From JBCDCU01 sp039180865 (GTDB taxonomy: Bacteria > Pseudomonadota > Alphaproteobacteria > Rhizobiales > JACESI01), in assembly GCA_039180865.1 (NCBI GenBank), contig JBCDCZ010000039.1, positions 1 through 22,752 on the forward strand: a DNA stretch of 22,752 nt. The letters run 5' to 3'. Below, piece by piece: positions 1 through 8,060 of this stretch. The notes under the pieces are model-generated. The model ran no database searches. It had not been told where the DNA came from and was given only the letters and a program-made list of their open reading frames with translations. The first letter of the stretch is position 1. Each line of letters opens with the position of its first letter. The position numbers and the translations under genes were made by a program.

Positions 1-1544
1 CCCGGCGGTTTCGACGTGACATCATAGACGACTCTGTTCACACCGCGCACTTCATTGATAATCCGGGTCGCTGCACGGCCGAGGAAACCCATGTCAAACG
101 GATAAAAGTCCGCGGTCATCCCATCGACAGAGGTCACAGCACGCAAAGCACATACAAATTCATAAGTCCGCCCATCTCCCATCACGCCAACGGTCTGAAC
201 CGGCAACAAGACGGCAAAGGCTTGCCAGATCTCGTCATAAAGGTCGGCCTTGCGGATCTCATCGAGGTAGATGGCATCAGCCTGGCGGAGAATATCGAGC
301 TTTTCCCGCGTGATACCACCAGGGCAACGGATCGCGAGGCCAGGCCCTGGAAACGGATGCCGGCCAACGAAGCTCTCAGGTATGCCGAGTTCCCGCCCAA
401 GTGCCCTCACCTCGTCTTTGAAGAGCTCACGCAAGGGTTCGACGAGCGCCATGTTCATGCGCTCCGGCAGACCCCCCACGTTGTGGTGCGACTTAATCGT
501 CACTGACGGTCCGCCGGTGAAGGAGACGCTTTCGATGACATCCGGATAAAGCGTTCCTTGCGCAAGGAAATTCGCACCGCCGAGCTTTTCGGCCTCTTCC
601 TCAAAGACATCGATAAAGAGCGCGCCGATCGTCTTACGTTTTTTCTCCGGGTCGGATTCGCCTTCAAGCGCTCCGATGAACCGGTCCGCCGCCTCAACAT
701 GAACGAGCGGAATGTTGAAGTGACCCCGGAAAAGCGAAACCACGTCTTCGCCTTCGTTCATGCGCATCAGTCCATGATCGACGAAGATACAGGTCAACTG
801 ATCACCGACGGCTTCGTGGATCAGGACAGCAGCAACCGCGCTATCCACTCCCCCGGAAAGACCGCAAATCACTCTCTGGTCGCCGACCTGCTCGCGAATA
901 GCAGCAATCGCCTGCGCCCGATAAGCGCCCATGGTCCACTCGCCGGAACACCCGCAGATCGATTTTACAAAGTTTGCGAGAAGCTTCGCACCATCGAGTG
1001 TGTGAACCACTTCGGGATGGAACATAACGCCGTAATAATGGCGCTCTTCATCCGCGAAGACCGCAAACGGCGCATTTGGCGACGTCCCATAGACTTCGAA
1101 GCCGTCGGGTAGCGCAATGACGCGATCCCCATGGCTCATCCAGACCTGATAGTCCTCGCCGTTTTCCCAGATGCCGTCGAACAGCGAAGACCTTTGTTTC
1201 ACTGTAACGTGGGCTCGGCCAAATTCGCGGTGGTCACCCGGTTCGGCGCGCCCGCCAAGCTGAACACACATCGTCATTTGTCCATAACAAATGCCAAGGA
1301 CAGGCAAACCGGACTGAAAGACGATGTCTGGCGCGCGCGGGCTACCGATATCTTCCGTGGAGGCAGGACCACCGGAAAGGATAATCCCTTTCGGTTGCAT
1401 CCTGTGAAAAACATCCTCGGCCGACTGGAAAGGCGCGATTTCGCAGTAGACGCCAGCTTCACGCACCCGCCTCGCGATTAGCTGGGTTACCTGACTGCCG
1501 AAATCGATAATGAGAATGCTTTCGGTGTGGGGATCGTCGCTCAT
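1..1544 (-). CDS. guaA: GMP synthase (glutamine-hydrolysing), 3' end cut by window edge
   Basis: Converts XMP to GMP using glutamine and ATP, the last step of cytoplasmic guanine nucleotide synthesis. I translated this frame by hand because it has no stop inside the window. The N-terminal class I glutamine amidotransferase domain has the nucleophile Cys86 in GICYGQ and the His176/Glu178 pair in FHPEV. The ATP pyrophosphatase domain follows, with the P-loop LSGGVDS at 229-235. The C-terminal dimerisation domain has FPGPGLAIR and ends VVYDVTSKPPG at the edge. About 515 codons are present, so only a handful of C-terminal residues are missing compared with the usual ~520. The start is the ATG at 1544-1542, which gives MSDDPHTESILIIDFGSQ; no clear Shine-Dalgarno precedes it. 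It lies 79 nt downstream of tspO and shares direction with guaB. Identification is very secure. Confidence 0.97.
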   Translation of the reverse strand, partial: MSDDPHTESILIIDFGSQVTQLIARRVREAGVYCEIAPFQSAEDVFHRMQPKGIILSGGPASTEDIGSPRAPDIVFQSGLPVLGICYGQMTMCVQLGGRAEPGDHREFGRAHVTVKQRSSLFDGIWENGEDYQVWMSHGDRVIALPDGFEVYGTSPNAPFAVFADEERHYYGVMFHPEVVHTLDGAKLLANFVKSICGCSGEWTMGAYRAQAIAAIREQVGDQRVICGLSGGVDSAVAAVLIHEAVGDQLTCIFVDHGLMRMNEGEDVVSLFRGHFNIPLVHVEAADRFIGALEGESDPEKKRKTIGALFIDVFEEEAEKLGGANFLAQGTLYPDVIESVSFTGGPSVTIKSHHNVGGLPERMNMALVEPLRELFKDEVRALGRELGIPESFVGRHPFPGPGLAIRCPGGITREKLDILRQADAIYLDEIRKADLYDEIWQAFAVLLPVQTVGVMGDGRTYEFVCALRAVTSVDGMTADFYPFDMGFLGRAATRIINEVRGVNRVVYDVTSKPP

Positions 1545-1558
1545 TGTGAGGTCGTTAA

Positions 1559-1618
1559 TGGAAGTTGGCGGGCCTTGCAAGAAGCCGCGCGCCTCATCAA
1601 CGGGAAAGCCCACTTCCA
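1559..1618 (-). promoter_or_regulatory. Inverted repeat in the guaA leader
   Basis: TGGAAGT (1559-1565) is perfectly complementary to ACTTCCA (1612-1618). Inside this, GGGC pairs with GCCC after a 4-nt bulge. The structure fills the whole 79-nt gap between tspO and guaA. No T-run follows on the minus strand, so it looks more like a leader structure or mRNA-stability element than a terminator. The role is inferred. Confidence 0.35.
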
Positions 1619-1623
1619 ATGGC

Positions 1624-2076
1624 TTAGTTGTAAAGGACAATCCATAAATTGAGCAGAATTGCGAAGGAAACCCAGACGAAATATGGGACGAACAGAAAAG
1701 CGGCTGTTTGCTCGAAGCGCCATGTCACGGCGATGAAAGCGCCAATCGATGCCAGGAAAAAGAAGGCCTCGATGAGCGAAAGCAGCGGTGCCTGAAGACC
1801 AAAGAAAAGAAACGACCAGAAACCGTTCAGCCCAAGCTGTAAGATCCAGAAAAGAATTGGCAGACCGCGCAACTCAGCAATCCAGACGCGTGCTCCTGCA
1901 ATACCAATCATGATGTAAAGCAGCGACCAGGCAATCGGAAACGCGAAATTCGGCGGGTTGAACGGTGCTTTGTTCAGCCCCTCATACCATTCGGAAGGCG
2001 GGAAGAGCGCAGCAGACGTCCAACCAACCGCAAAGGTTGCCAGAATGAAGATGGCATAGGTTCTGACTGAAGTCAT
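1624..2076 (-). CDS. tspO: TspO/MBR family tryptophan-rich sensory protein
   Basis: Small five-helix membrane protein of the TspO/MBR (peripheral benzodiazepine receptor) family, which binds porphyrins and related ligands; in photosynthetic relatives it modulates tetrapyrrole and stress responses. The sequence shows five hydrophobic segments. The conserved first-loop and second-helix region FPPSEWYEGLNKAPFNPPNFAFPIAWSLLY carries the expected W-P-P and P-x-W pattern, and a later helix has LQLGLNGFWSFLFFG. From the ATG at 2076-2074 the protein has 150 residues, normal for the family. An in-frame GTG at 2088 would add four residues. Neither start has a strong ribosome binding site. The gene lies between an rsmB-type gene and guaA on the same strand, so it may be co-transcribed with guaA. 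The ligand cannot be told from the sequence. Confidence 0.93.
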   Translation of the reverse strand: MTSVRTYAIFILATFAVGWTSAALFPPSEWYEGLNKAPFNPPNFAFPIAWSLLYIMIGIAGARVWIAELRGLPILFWILQLGLNGFWSFLFFGLQAPLLSLIEAFFFLASIGAFIAVTWRFEQTAAFLFVPYFVWVSFAILLNLWIVLYN

Positions 2077-2155
2077 GATCGGAAACACGCGGGCCGAAGA
2101 AAAGAGGTATGCGCTACCGATTCATAGGGGAGATAAACGGGACTTCAAGCGCCGA

Positions 2156-2263
2156 TCACGATTGGCCAAGATAGGTGAGCAGCGAAATGGCAATATACAA
2201 ATGGAGAAGCAGAATCGTTGAACAGACCCAAAGGCTGATGGTGTTTTGCTTCTGTCTGTGCAC
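2156..2263 (-). CDS. Possible 35-residue single-span membrane peptide
   Basis: A short reading frame with a GTG start at 2263-2261 and a TGA at 2158-2156. AGGAG lies 10 nt upstream of the GTG. The product begins MHRQKQN, a basic N-terminus, continues with about 22 hydrophobic residues (ISLWVCSTILLLHLYIAISLLTYL) and ends GQS, which is the layout of a small inner-membrane protein. It lies in the otherwise empty interval between the rsmB-type gene and tspO and reads in the same direction. I recognise no family. It could be a chance frame; conservation in relatives would settle it. Confidence 0.3.
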   Translation of the reverse strand: MHRQKQNTISLWVCSTILLLHLYIAISLLTYLGQS

Positions 2264-2354
2264 GGCAGTCCCACTCCTGACATAGAGATTTTGAAGTCAG
2301 GAAGGACCTTGTCATGGCAGCGTTATCAGCCGGTTTAGAAGCGTGGTAAGGAAA

Positions 2355-2388
2355 GCCTTTAAGGGTATGCTCAACGAACCCTTAAGGC
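2355..2388 (-). terminator. Terminator-like hairpin at the end of the rsmB-type gene
   Basis: GCCTTTAAGGGT (2355-2366) pairs with ACCCTTAAGGC (2378-2388) with one bulged base and an 11-nt loop. The stem includes the stop codon of the methyltransferase gene. On the minus strand it is followed by TTTCCTT, a weak T-rich tail. It could end or attenuate guaB-operon transcription before tspO and guaA. Confidence 0.45.
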
Positions 2389-3686
2389 GCGCGCCACATC
2401 ACGCTAACGAAAAATCCATCAGTTCCAGTGGCTGCCGGTGTCAGCGTGATTGTATTGAGATCCGTCGACCAGGGTTGCGGTTTGTCAAAACCGAAAAGAT
2501 CCTGCCAGACCTCACCCAGCGAAACGATTTCAAAATCCGGATTGGTTTCAGCGAACGTGAACAGCTGTGCTTCATTCTCAGTAGCAAGCACTGAACAGGT
2601 GATGTAGATCAGATAGCCGCCGGGCTTGACGTAAAGGGCCGCTTCTTCCAGCACATCCGCCTGTTCTGACGTTCGTTTTTCGATCGCTTCAGCATTGAGT
2701 TTCCATTTCGCCTCAGGATGCCTGCGCCAGGTACCGGAGCCGGAACAAGGCGCATCCACCACGACCCGGTCCATCCGTCCCTGGAGTGCGGACAAGCTTT
2801 CAGGCACACCATCGGGAACCGGTGCGTGAACCTGAACATTGCGCACACCGGCCCTTTTGAGCCGCTCATAAATCGGCTGGAGACGGTGCCGGTCGATGTC
2901 GTAAGCGTGGATCTGTCCTTTGTTTTCCATCGCAGCAGCCAGAGCCAGAGTTTTTCCCCCAGCGCCCGCGCAGAAATCCATCACCTGTTCACCAGGGCGG
3001 GCGAAGACAAGATCGGCGGCAATCTGGCTGCCCTCATCCTGAACCTCGAAGAGCCCCTTCCTATATCCTTCTTCTGCCTGAACATTCGGCAGGCGCCTGG
3101 CACCGGTTCCCGGTTGGATTCTGAGCCCCATCCTTGCAATTGGCGATTTCTTCGCTTTGAAGCGCGCAAGTTGCTTCTCGACTTTTTCGAGACTTGCTTT
3201 CAGCGAATTCACCCTGATATCAAGCGGGGGGCGACCAGCAAGAGCTTTTCCTTCCCGAATCCACTCGTCGCCGAATTGATCCTCGAAATCGCTCGCTAGA
3301 AAATCCGGTAAATCGGCCTGAATCGCCAAAGCCGCATCATCAAGATTGCGTCCGGAGATCGTTTCGAGTTCGCTTTCGGCCGGCAAATCCGGCGCGAATT
3401 TGTCGTCCCGCAACGTGTCAATCAACTTAGCGGGCGCCATCTTCCATTCATGAATGAGTAGGGCGGACAGGAACGCTTCCGGCCTATCGCTTCCGGCAAG
3501 ATATCCCAGCGAACGGCGCTTGCGAAAGAGATCATAGACAAGGTTGCCGATTGCGGCCCGGTCGCCTGATCCCGCGAAACGGTGGGCGTTGCCCCAGTCC
3601 TTAAGCGCCTCGGAAACCGGTCGATGGCGTCCTTCGACTTCTTCGATCACCTCAATTGCTGCTGAAAGATGTCCACCAAGACGCAT
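2382..3686 (-). CDS. RsmB/NOP-family RNA (cytosine-5) methyltransferase
   Basis: SAM-dependent m5C methyltransferase of the RsmB/NOP2/Sun family, expected to modify rRNA in the cytoplasm. In the numbering from the ATG (subtract 3 if counting from the upstream TTG), the N-terminal ~150 residues are helical. The Rossmann core carries the SAM motif DFCAGAGGKT near 237, the catalytic loop DAPCSGSGTWRRHP near 312 and ITCSVLATEN near 362. These provide the two cysteines expected for this chemistry (Cys314 and Cys364). The ATG at 3686-3684 lies one base after the TAA of the MAPEG gene, so translational coupling is likely; an upstream in-frame TTG at 3695 is a weaker choice. The protein has 434 residues, normal for alphaproteobacterial members. 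It may be the RsmB orthologue (16S C967), but the family has several rRNA targets and the site cannot be assigned from sequence alone. Confidence 0.92.
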   Translation of the reverse strand: MRLGGHLSAAIEVIEEVEGRHRPVSEALKDWGNAHRFAGSGDRAAIGNLVYDLFRKRRSLGYLAGSDRPEAFLSALLIHEWKMAPAKLIDTLRDDKFAPDLPAESELETISGRNLDDAALAIQADLPDFLASDFEDQFGDEWIREGKALAGRPPLDIRVNSLKASLEKVEKQLARFKAKKSPIARMGLRIQPGTGARRLPNVQAEEGYRKGLFEVQDEGSQIAADLVFARPGEQVMDFCAGAGGKTLALAAAMENKGQIHAYDIDRHRLQPIYERLKRAGVRNVQVHAPVPDGVPESLSALQGRMDRVVVDAPCSGSGTWRRHPEAKWKLNAEAIEKRTSEQADVLEEAALYVKPGGYLIYITCSVLATENEAQLFTFAETNPDFEIVSLGEVWQDLFGFDKPQPWSTDLNTITLTPAATGTDGFFVSVMWRAP

Positions 3687-3687
3687 A

Positions 3688-4122
3688 TTAGCCAACAGCC
3701 ACCGGACCGAATGCCAGACGAAGAGCGAAAAGCAGATACGCGGCGGCTAAAAGTCCAAATCCGGTCAGAAACAGAGCGCCGCGCACCGAAACATCATTGC
3801 TGGTCAAATGAGAATACGCGTGAAGATAGCGCGACACGACAAATCCCCACAGCAACAGGAGTTGGAAGAAACCAAGGGTGTCAGTCACGGCAATTGAGAG
3901 AACAAGAACATAGAAAAGGACAGGCAATTCAAACTGGTTGACGACATTTCTGGTTGCCTGTCCCAGGTACTCAATCTCATTGTTTGGCAGAATTTTGTAA
4001 TCGTCGAACTTGATACGCCGGGCCTTGCCTTCCCGAAAACGCCGACGCCCCAATTCGAGATAGACAATTACGACCAGGAGAACCTGCGCCAGAAGCGGCC
4101 CAAAGGCATAGACGAGTGACAT
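3688..4122 (-). CDS. MAPEG family membrane protein
   Basis: Integral membrane protein of the MAPEG superfamily (membrane-associated proteins in eicosanoid and glutathione metabolism). It has 144 residues and four hydrophobic helices. The family-typical stretch is RNVVNQFELPVLFYVLVLSIAV, with the N-x-x-E-x-P pattern near residues 63-69, followed by WGFVVSRYLHAYSHL in the third helix. Its ATG begins 5 nt after the guaB stop codon and its TAA ends one base before the ATG of the rsmB-type gene, so it is an embedded member of that operon. Bacterial MAPEG proteins of this kind mostly lack a proven substrate; a glutathione-linked role is only suggested by the family. Confidence 0.88.
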   Translation of the reverse strand: MSLVYAFGPLLAQVLLVVIVYLELGRRRFREGKARRIKFDDYKILPNNEIEYLGQATRNVVNQFELPVLFYVLVLSIAVTDTLGFFQLLLLWGFVVSRYLHAYSHLTSNDVSVRGALFLTGFGLLAAAYLLFALRLAFGPVAVG

Positions 4123-4127
4123 GCGAT

Positions 4128-5627
4128 TTAGAGTCCGCGCTGATAGTTCGGGCTTTCGCGGGTGATCTGAACGTCGTGCGGATGGCTCTCCCTGAGCCCA
4201 GCGCTCGAAATGCGAATAAACCGCGCCTTTTCCTGAAGATCAGCAATTGATTCAGCACCAACATAACCCATGGCAGCCCGCAATCCGCCGGAAAGCTGGT
4301 GAAGCACGTTCGATACTGGGCCTTTATAGGGCACCTGCCCTTCGATCCCCTCCGGGACGAGCTTCAAAGTATTTGTAACTTCTGCCTGGAAATAACGGTC
4401 AGCCGACCCGCGCGCCATCGCACCAACCGATCCCATACCGCGGTAGGCTTTGTAAGAGCGTCCCTGATGCAAATAGACTTCACCCGGGCTTTCCTCGGTC
4501 CCGGCAAGCAACGAGCCGACCATGACGACCGAAGCGCCGCCTGCAATCGCCTTCGCGATATCGCCTGAATATTTGATACCGCCATCGCCAATAATCGGGG
4601 TGTCGGCCTTCGCTGCTTCCTCGGCGCACTCCATGATGGCGGTCAATTGCGGCATGCCAACGCCTGCAACCACCCGCGTTGTACAAATCGATCCCGGTCC
4701 GATCCCGACCTTGATAGCGTCGGCACCGGCTTCGATCAGCGCCTTCGTGCCTTCCGGGGTCGCAACATTTCCGGCGATCACCTGCACCTGGTTTGATGTC
4801 TTTTTGATACGCGAGACAACATCTGAAACCTTGACCGAATGGCCATGGGCGGTATCGACAACGACGACATCCACACCTGCGTCGATCAAAGCTTCGGCAC
4901 GTTCAAATCCATGATCGCCAACAGTCGTAGCAGCAGCAACGCGCAAACGCCCCTGCTCGTCCTTACAGGCATTGGGATTAAGCTGCGATTTTTCGATGTC
5001 CTTTACCGTGATCAGCCCGACACAATGGTAGTGGTCATCGACAACGAGGAGCTTTTCAATCCGGTGTTTATGAAGAAGCTGCTTGGCGTCTTCATGGCTG
5101 CACCCTTCGCGCACCGTAATCAGGTTTTCGCGCGTCATGAGCTCATAGACCCGCTGGTCCGGATCTGAGGCAAAGCGCACATCACGGTTTGTGAGAATGC
5201 CGACCAGGCGGCCGGTCCCATTACCGCCCTTCGCGCTATCAACCACAGGAATACCGGAAATCCGGTGCTGTTCCATGAGATCGAGCGCATGCTGCAAAGT
5301 GGCATCCGGTCCAATCGTAACGGGATTGATTACCATGCCCGATTCGAATTTTTTGACTTTCGCGACTTCTTCCGCCTGTACCTCGATATCGAGATTGCGG
5401 TGAATAACACCGATGCCACCCGCCTGCGCCATCGCAATCGCCAAGCGCGCTTCGGTCACAGTGTCCATCGCCGAAGAAATAATCGGTAAATTGAGCCCGA
5501 TCGTTCGCGTCAGGCGGGTTCCGACATTCGCGTCAGCTGGCAGGATTTCCGAGCGGCCGGGCTGAAGAAGCACATCATCAAACGTAAGGGCTTCATCACC
5601 TGTCACATGGGTGAGAATCTGGGCCAT
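4128..5627 (-). CDS. guaB: Inosine-5'-monophosphate dehydrogenase
   Basis: Oxidises IMP to XMP with NAD+, the committed step of guanine nucleotide synthesis. The (beta/alpha)8 barrel starts with ALTFDDVLLQPGRSEILP. Two CBS domains (about residues 95-215) interrupt it and are the usual site of purine nucleotide regulation. The catalytic loop GIGPGSICTTR carries the nucleophile Cys315. The phosphate-binding GDGGIKYSGD and the flap YRGMGSVGAM follow. The ATG at 5627 is preferred over an in-frame TTG at 5633 because GGAG lies 6 nt upstream of it. The protein has 499 residues, normal for the family. It leads the MAPEG/methyltransferase operon and points toward guaA in the same direction, so both GMP-branch enzymes are in the window. 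Confidence 0.98.
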   Translation of the reverse strand: MAQILTHVTGDEALTFDDVLLQPGRSEILPADANVGTRLTRTIGLNLPIISSAMDTVTEARLAIAMAQAGGIGVIHRNLDIEVQAEEVAKVKKFESGMVINPVTIGPDATLQHALDLMEQHRISGIPVVDSAKGGNGTGRLVGILTNRDVRFASDPDQRVYELMTRENLITVREGCSHEDAKQLLHKHRIEKLLVVDDHYHCVGLITVKDIEKSQLNPNACKDEQGRLRVAAATTVGDHGFERAEALIDAGVDVVVVDTAHGHSVKVSDVVSRIKKTSNQVQVIAGNVATPEGTKALIEAGADAIKVGIGPGSICTTRVVAGVGMPQLTAIMECAEEAAKADTPIIGDGGIKYSGDIAKAIAGGASVVMVGSLLAGTEESPGEVYLHQGRSYKAYRGMGSVGAMARGSADRYFQAEVTNTLKLVPEGIEGQVPYKGPVSNVLHQLSGGLRAAMGYVGAESIADLQEKARFIRISSAGLRESHPHDVQITRESPNYQRGL

Positions 5628-5724
5628 CGTCAACTCCGAAAATAGGCGGCGCGCGGTATAATCAGCCGGTTTCGGAAAGCGCTGCCGCCGGGCTGTTGAC
5701 GGTTGTCCCTATCATGCCTTCACC

Positions 5725-5786
5725 GGCTTTGAAAGCCCTGCTGAGGTGCGGCATCAACATCGTCCACCGGCGGTAATGCCCTCAGC
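5725..5786. promoter_or_regulatory. Palindromes in the guaB upstream region
   Basis: The 196-nt gap between rlmE and guaB holds GGCTTTGAAAGCC (5725-5737), a perfect 6-1-6 palindrome. Next to it is a larger inverted repeat, GCTGAGG (5740-5746) with CCTCAGC (5780-5786), whose inner GCAT/ATGC also pairs. AAAAAA follows on the plus strand, so on the guaB-sense strand the T-run precedes the stem and it is not a normal terminator. An operator or a leader fold upstream of guaB is inferred. Confidence 0.3.
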
Positions 5787-5829
5787 AAAAAACCATGCTG
5801 TGAAACGAAATCCAGAGGGCGAGAGCGCA

Positions 5830-6576
5830 CTATGTCCCCTTGAAACCCTTTGCAAGGACGTAGAGCTCCGGCGATTCTTTGCGGCTTGACGGCGGCTTGA
5901 TGTGATGGATTTTTTCGAAAGAGCGCTTCATGGCATCGAGAAGAGATTGTTCCGTCCCACCACGGAAGACCTTCGCGAGGAAAGCACCACCGGGTTTCAG
6001 ATTATTGATGGCAAAATCGAATGCGACTTCGCACAAATGAAGCGTACGAATATGGTCGGTCTGCCGGTGGCCCGTGGTCGGCGCGGCCATATCAGATAGC
6101 ACGAGGTCAGGCTTATGACCCGATAACGCAGCCATCAATGCGTCCGGGGCCTCATCGTCGAGGAAATCCATTTTCAGAAGCGTCACACCCGGTATCGGTT
6201 CGACGTCGAGATAGTCGATACCGACAACGAGCGGATCGTCCGAAGTTGAACCGGTCATCTCAGCCGCGAGCTGACTCCAACCGCCAGGTGCCGCCCCAAG
6301 ATCGACAATCCGCAGACCTGGCTTCAAGAGCTTATGTTTCTCATCGATTTCTTTAAGCTTATAAACGGCGCGTGAGCGGTATCCTTCGCGTTTTGCAAGA
6401 GCCACGTAAGGATCATTCAGTTGGCGTTCGAGCCATTGTGTAGATGATGTCTTGCGGCGTTTTGCGGTTTTCACGCGGACACGAAGATTACGTCCACCGG
6501 ACGTGCCTGCACGGCTCGATCCACCGCCCGATTTCTTCCCGCCACCTCGTTGTCCGCGTCCTGGCATTTTCGTCAC
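5830..6576 (-). CDS. rlmE: 23S rRNA 2'-O-methyltransferase RlmE (FtsJ/RrmJ)
   Basis: Methylates the 2'-OH of a uridine in the A-loop of 23S rRNA (E. coli U2552) using SAM, late in 50S assembly. The SAM motif is DLGAAPGGWSQ (residues 92-102). The K-D-K-E catalytic tetrad is visible as Lys73 in RAVYKLKEID, Asp162 in LSDMAAPTTGH, Lys202 in LAKVFRGG and Glu237 in SPELYVLA. The protein has 248 residues, with a Gly/Arg/Lys-rich extension of about 40 residues in front of the ~208-residue core known from E. coli; such basic tails are common in alphaproteobacterial members. The GTG at 6576 overlaps the stop of the upstream Ppx/GppA gene by 4 nt (GTGA), indicating coupling. An in-frame ATG at 6567 is an alternative start. 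Confidence 0.96.
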   Translation of the reverse strand: MTKMPGRGQRGGGKKSGGGSSRAGTSGGRNLRVRVKTAKRRKTSSTQWLERQLNDPYVALAKREGYRSRAVYKLKEIDEKHKLLKPGLRIVDLGAAPGGWSQLAAEMTGSTSDDPLVVGIDYLDVEPIPGVTLLKMDFLDDEAPDALMAALSGHKPDLVLSDMAAPTTGHRQTDHIRTLHLCEVAFDFAINNLKPGGAFLAKVFRGGTEQSLLDAMKRSFEKIHHIKPPSSRKESPELYVLAKGFKGT

Positions 6577-8060
6577 GACTGTTTTGCGGGATTGGCGCCC
6601 GAGGGCATGTTGTTCGCACCATTCGAATGCTGCGACGAGCCATTGGAACGCCTCCTGCGTCCATTTCCACGCCTTCGCTTCGGCTTTCTCAGCGCGCCAT
6701 CTGCGTTCATGAGCTGATGCAGGATCCCTTCGCGCAAGCCGCGATCAGCAACTCTCAGGCGTGAACACGGCCATTTACGACGGACAGCCTCCAGGATCGC
6801 GCAACCGGCAAGAACGAGATCGGCGCGTTCGCGTCCGATACAGGCATTCTGTCGACGCTCTTCGAACGACATGGAGAGAAGTTTTTCCGTCATGGCACCG
6901 ACATCCCGGTCGCTCATCCAGATTCCGTCAACGCGGCGCCGGTCATAATAGTCAAGACCAAGATGAACACCGGCAAGCGTCGTGACGGTGCCGGATGTTC
7001 CGAGCATATGGACCTTTCGGCGCGCCACCATTTCGGCAAGTGCGGTGCCTTCCGGGAAGTCTTCCAGAAGGCCCATCACCTCCTCGACCATTCCCTCGAA
7101 ATTCTCAGGCGTTACGTGTTTCCCGCCGTGGCGTTCTGAGACGTTCACGACACCAACTGGAAGCGACATCCAGGTACGAATGCGATCCTCTATGGGACCG
7201 CGGCCGCGTGCTTCGCGGTCAGTCAGATCAAGCCAGACAAGTTCTGAAGAGCCGCCCCCGATATCAAACAAGATTACCCCATCCGCGCGCGGATCAACCA
7301 GCGACGCACAGCCTGCAACGGCAAGGCGCGCCTCCGTTTCGCGGTCGACGATTTCAAGCCGAAGGCCCGTTTCATCAAGGACACGCTCAAGGAATTGCTC
7401 ACCGTTTTCGGCAATACGGCAGGCTTCAGTCGCGATCAGCCGGACGCGTTTGATACCTCGGTCCTTGAGTTTTCCCGCACACACCTTGAGAGCGCCGATT
7501 GCGCGGTCCATCGCATCGTTAGAGAGCCGATTTGAATGGCCGATCCCTTCCCCGAGGCGCACAATCCGCGAAAACGCATCCACAACCCGAAAGCTCTCGC
7601 CATCCGGGACCGCAACGAGCAGTCTGCAATTGTTTGTTCCAAGATCGAGCGCGGCATAGGCGGGGCGTTCGCCCAATCGCGAGTGCTTACCGGGTTTGCG
7701 CCTCAGCGCATTTTTCGAATGCCGGTAATGATGCTGTTTCGGCGTATTTTTCTGGGCGGTTTTTTCGCCTGATACACGGTTCACAGAGTTGGGGTTATGC
7801 TCTGATCCGTTCGGATCTTTACCGTTTCGCTGTTCACGGCCTTCAATTTTGCCAGCCCGATCGTCTCCTGTTGACCGCGCCTCAGAAACCTCAGCGGGCG
7901 CTGATGACATGGAGGATGTGCCAGCTTTTTTGGATCTTTTCCGACGCTTGCGGCGACGCTTCTTGGGCAGACCGGAATCTGTCTGCTTGATAGCCGCCCC
8001 GCTTTCCTCGCCAATTGAGGTTTGCGGAAGGCCGATTCCGTCCCCTAAATCCGTTTTCAA
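6573..8060 (-). CDS. Ppx/GppA family exopolyphosphatase / pppGpp phosphohydrolase
   Basis: Hydrolyses inorganic polyphosphate and/or the gamma-phosphate of pppGpp, linking it to stress and the stringent response. The actin-like ATPase fold is clear: phosphate-1 loop ALDLGTNNCRLL, DRETEARLAVAG, phosphate-2 loop FDIGGGSSELVW, then MLGTSGTVTTLAGVH and the C-terminal GRERADLVLAG. This core is preceded by more than 100 low-complexity residues rich in Lys, Arg, Ser and Asn, including KKRRRKRRKRSKK. A short basic tail (KPKRRRGNGRRRRSN) follows it. The start is uncertain. The TTG at 8060 has GGAG 7 nt upstream; an ATG at 8171 and a GTG at 8207 are also in frame, but the residues they add look non-coding. 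Separating Ppx from GppA activity is not possible from sequence. Confidence 0.9.
   Translation of the reverse strand: MKTDLGDGIGLPQTSIGEESGAAIKQTDSGLPKKRRRKRRKRSKKAGTSSMSSAPAEVSEARSTGDDRAGKIEGREQRNGKDPNGSEHNPNSVNRVSGEKTAQKNTPKQHHYRHSKNALRRKPGKHSRLGERPAYAALDLGTNNCRLLVAVPDGESFRVVDAFSRIVRLGEGIGHSNRLSNDAMDRAIGALKVCAGKLKDRGIKRVRLIATEACRIAENGEQFLERVLDETGLRLEIVDRETEARLAVAGCASLVDPRADGVILFDIGGGSSELVWLDLTDREARGRGPIEDRIRTWMSLPVGVVNVSERHGGKHVTPENFEGMVEEVMGLLEDFPEGTALAEMVARRKVHMLGTSGTVTTLAGVHLGLDYYDRRRVDGIWMSDRDVGAMTEKLLSMSFEERRQNACIGRERADLVLAGCAILEAVRRKWPCSRLRVADRGLREGILHQLMNADGALRKPKRRRGNGRRRRSNGSSQHSNGANNMPSGANPAKQS

Noticed and set aside
558..1112. 184-codon plus-strand frame
   Set aside because: It is antisense to the catalytic domain of guaA and has no recognisable domain.
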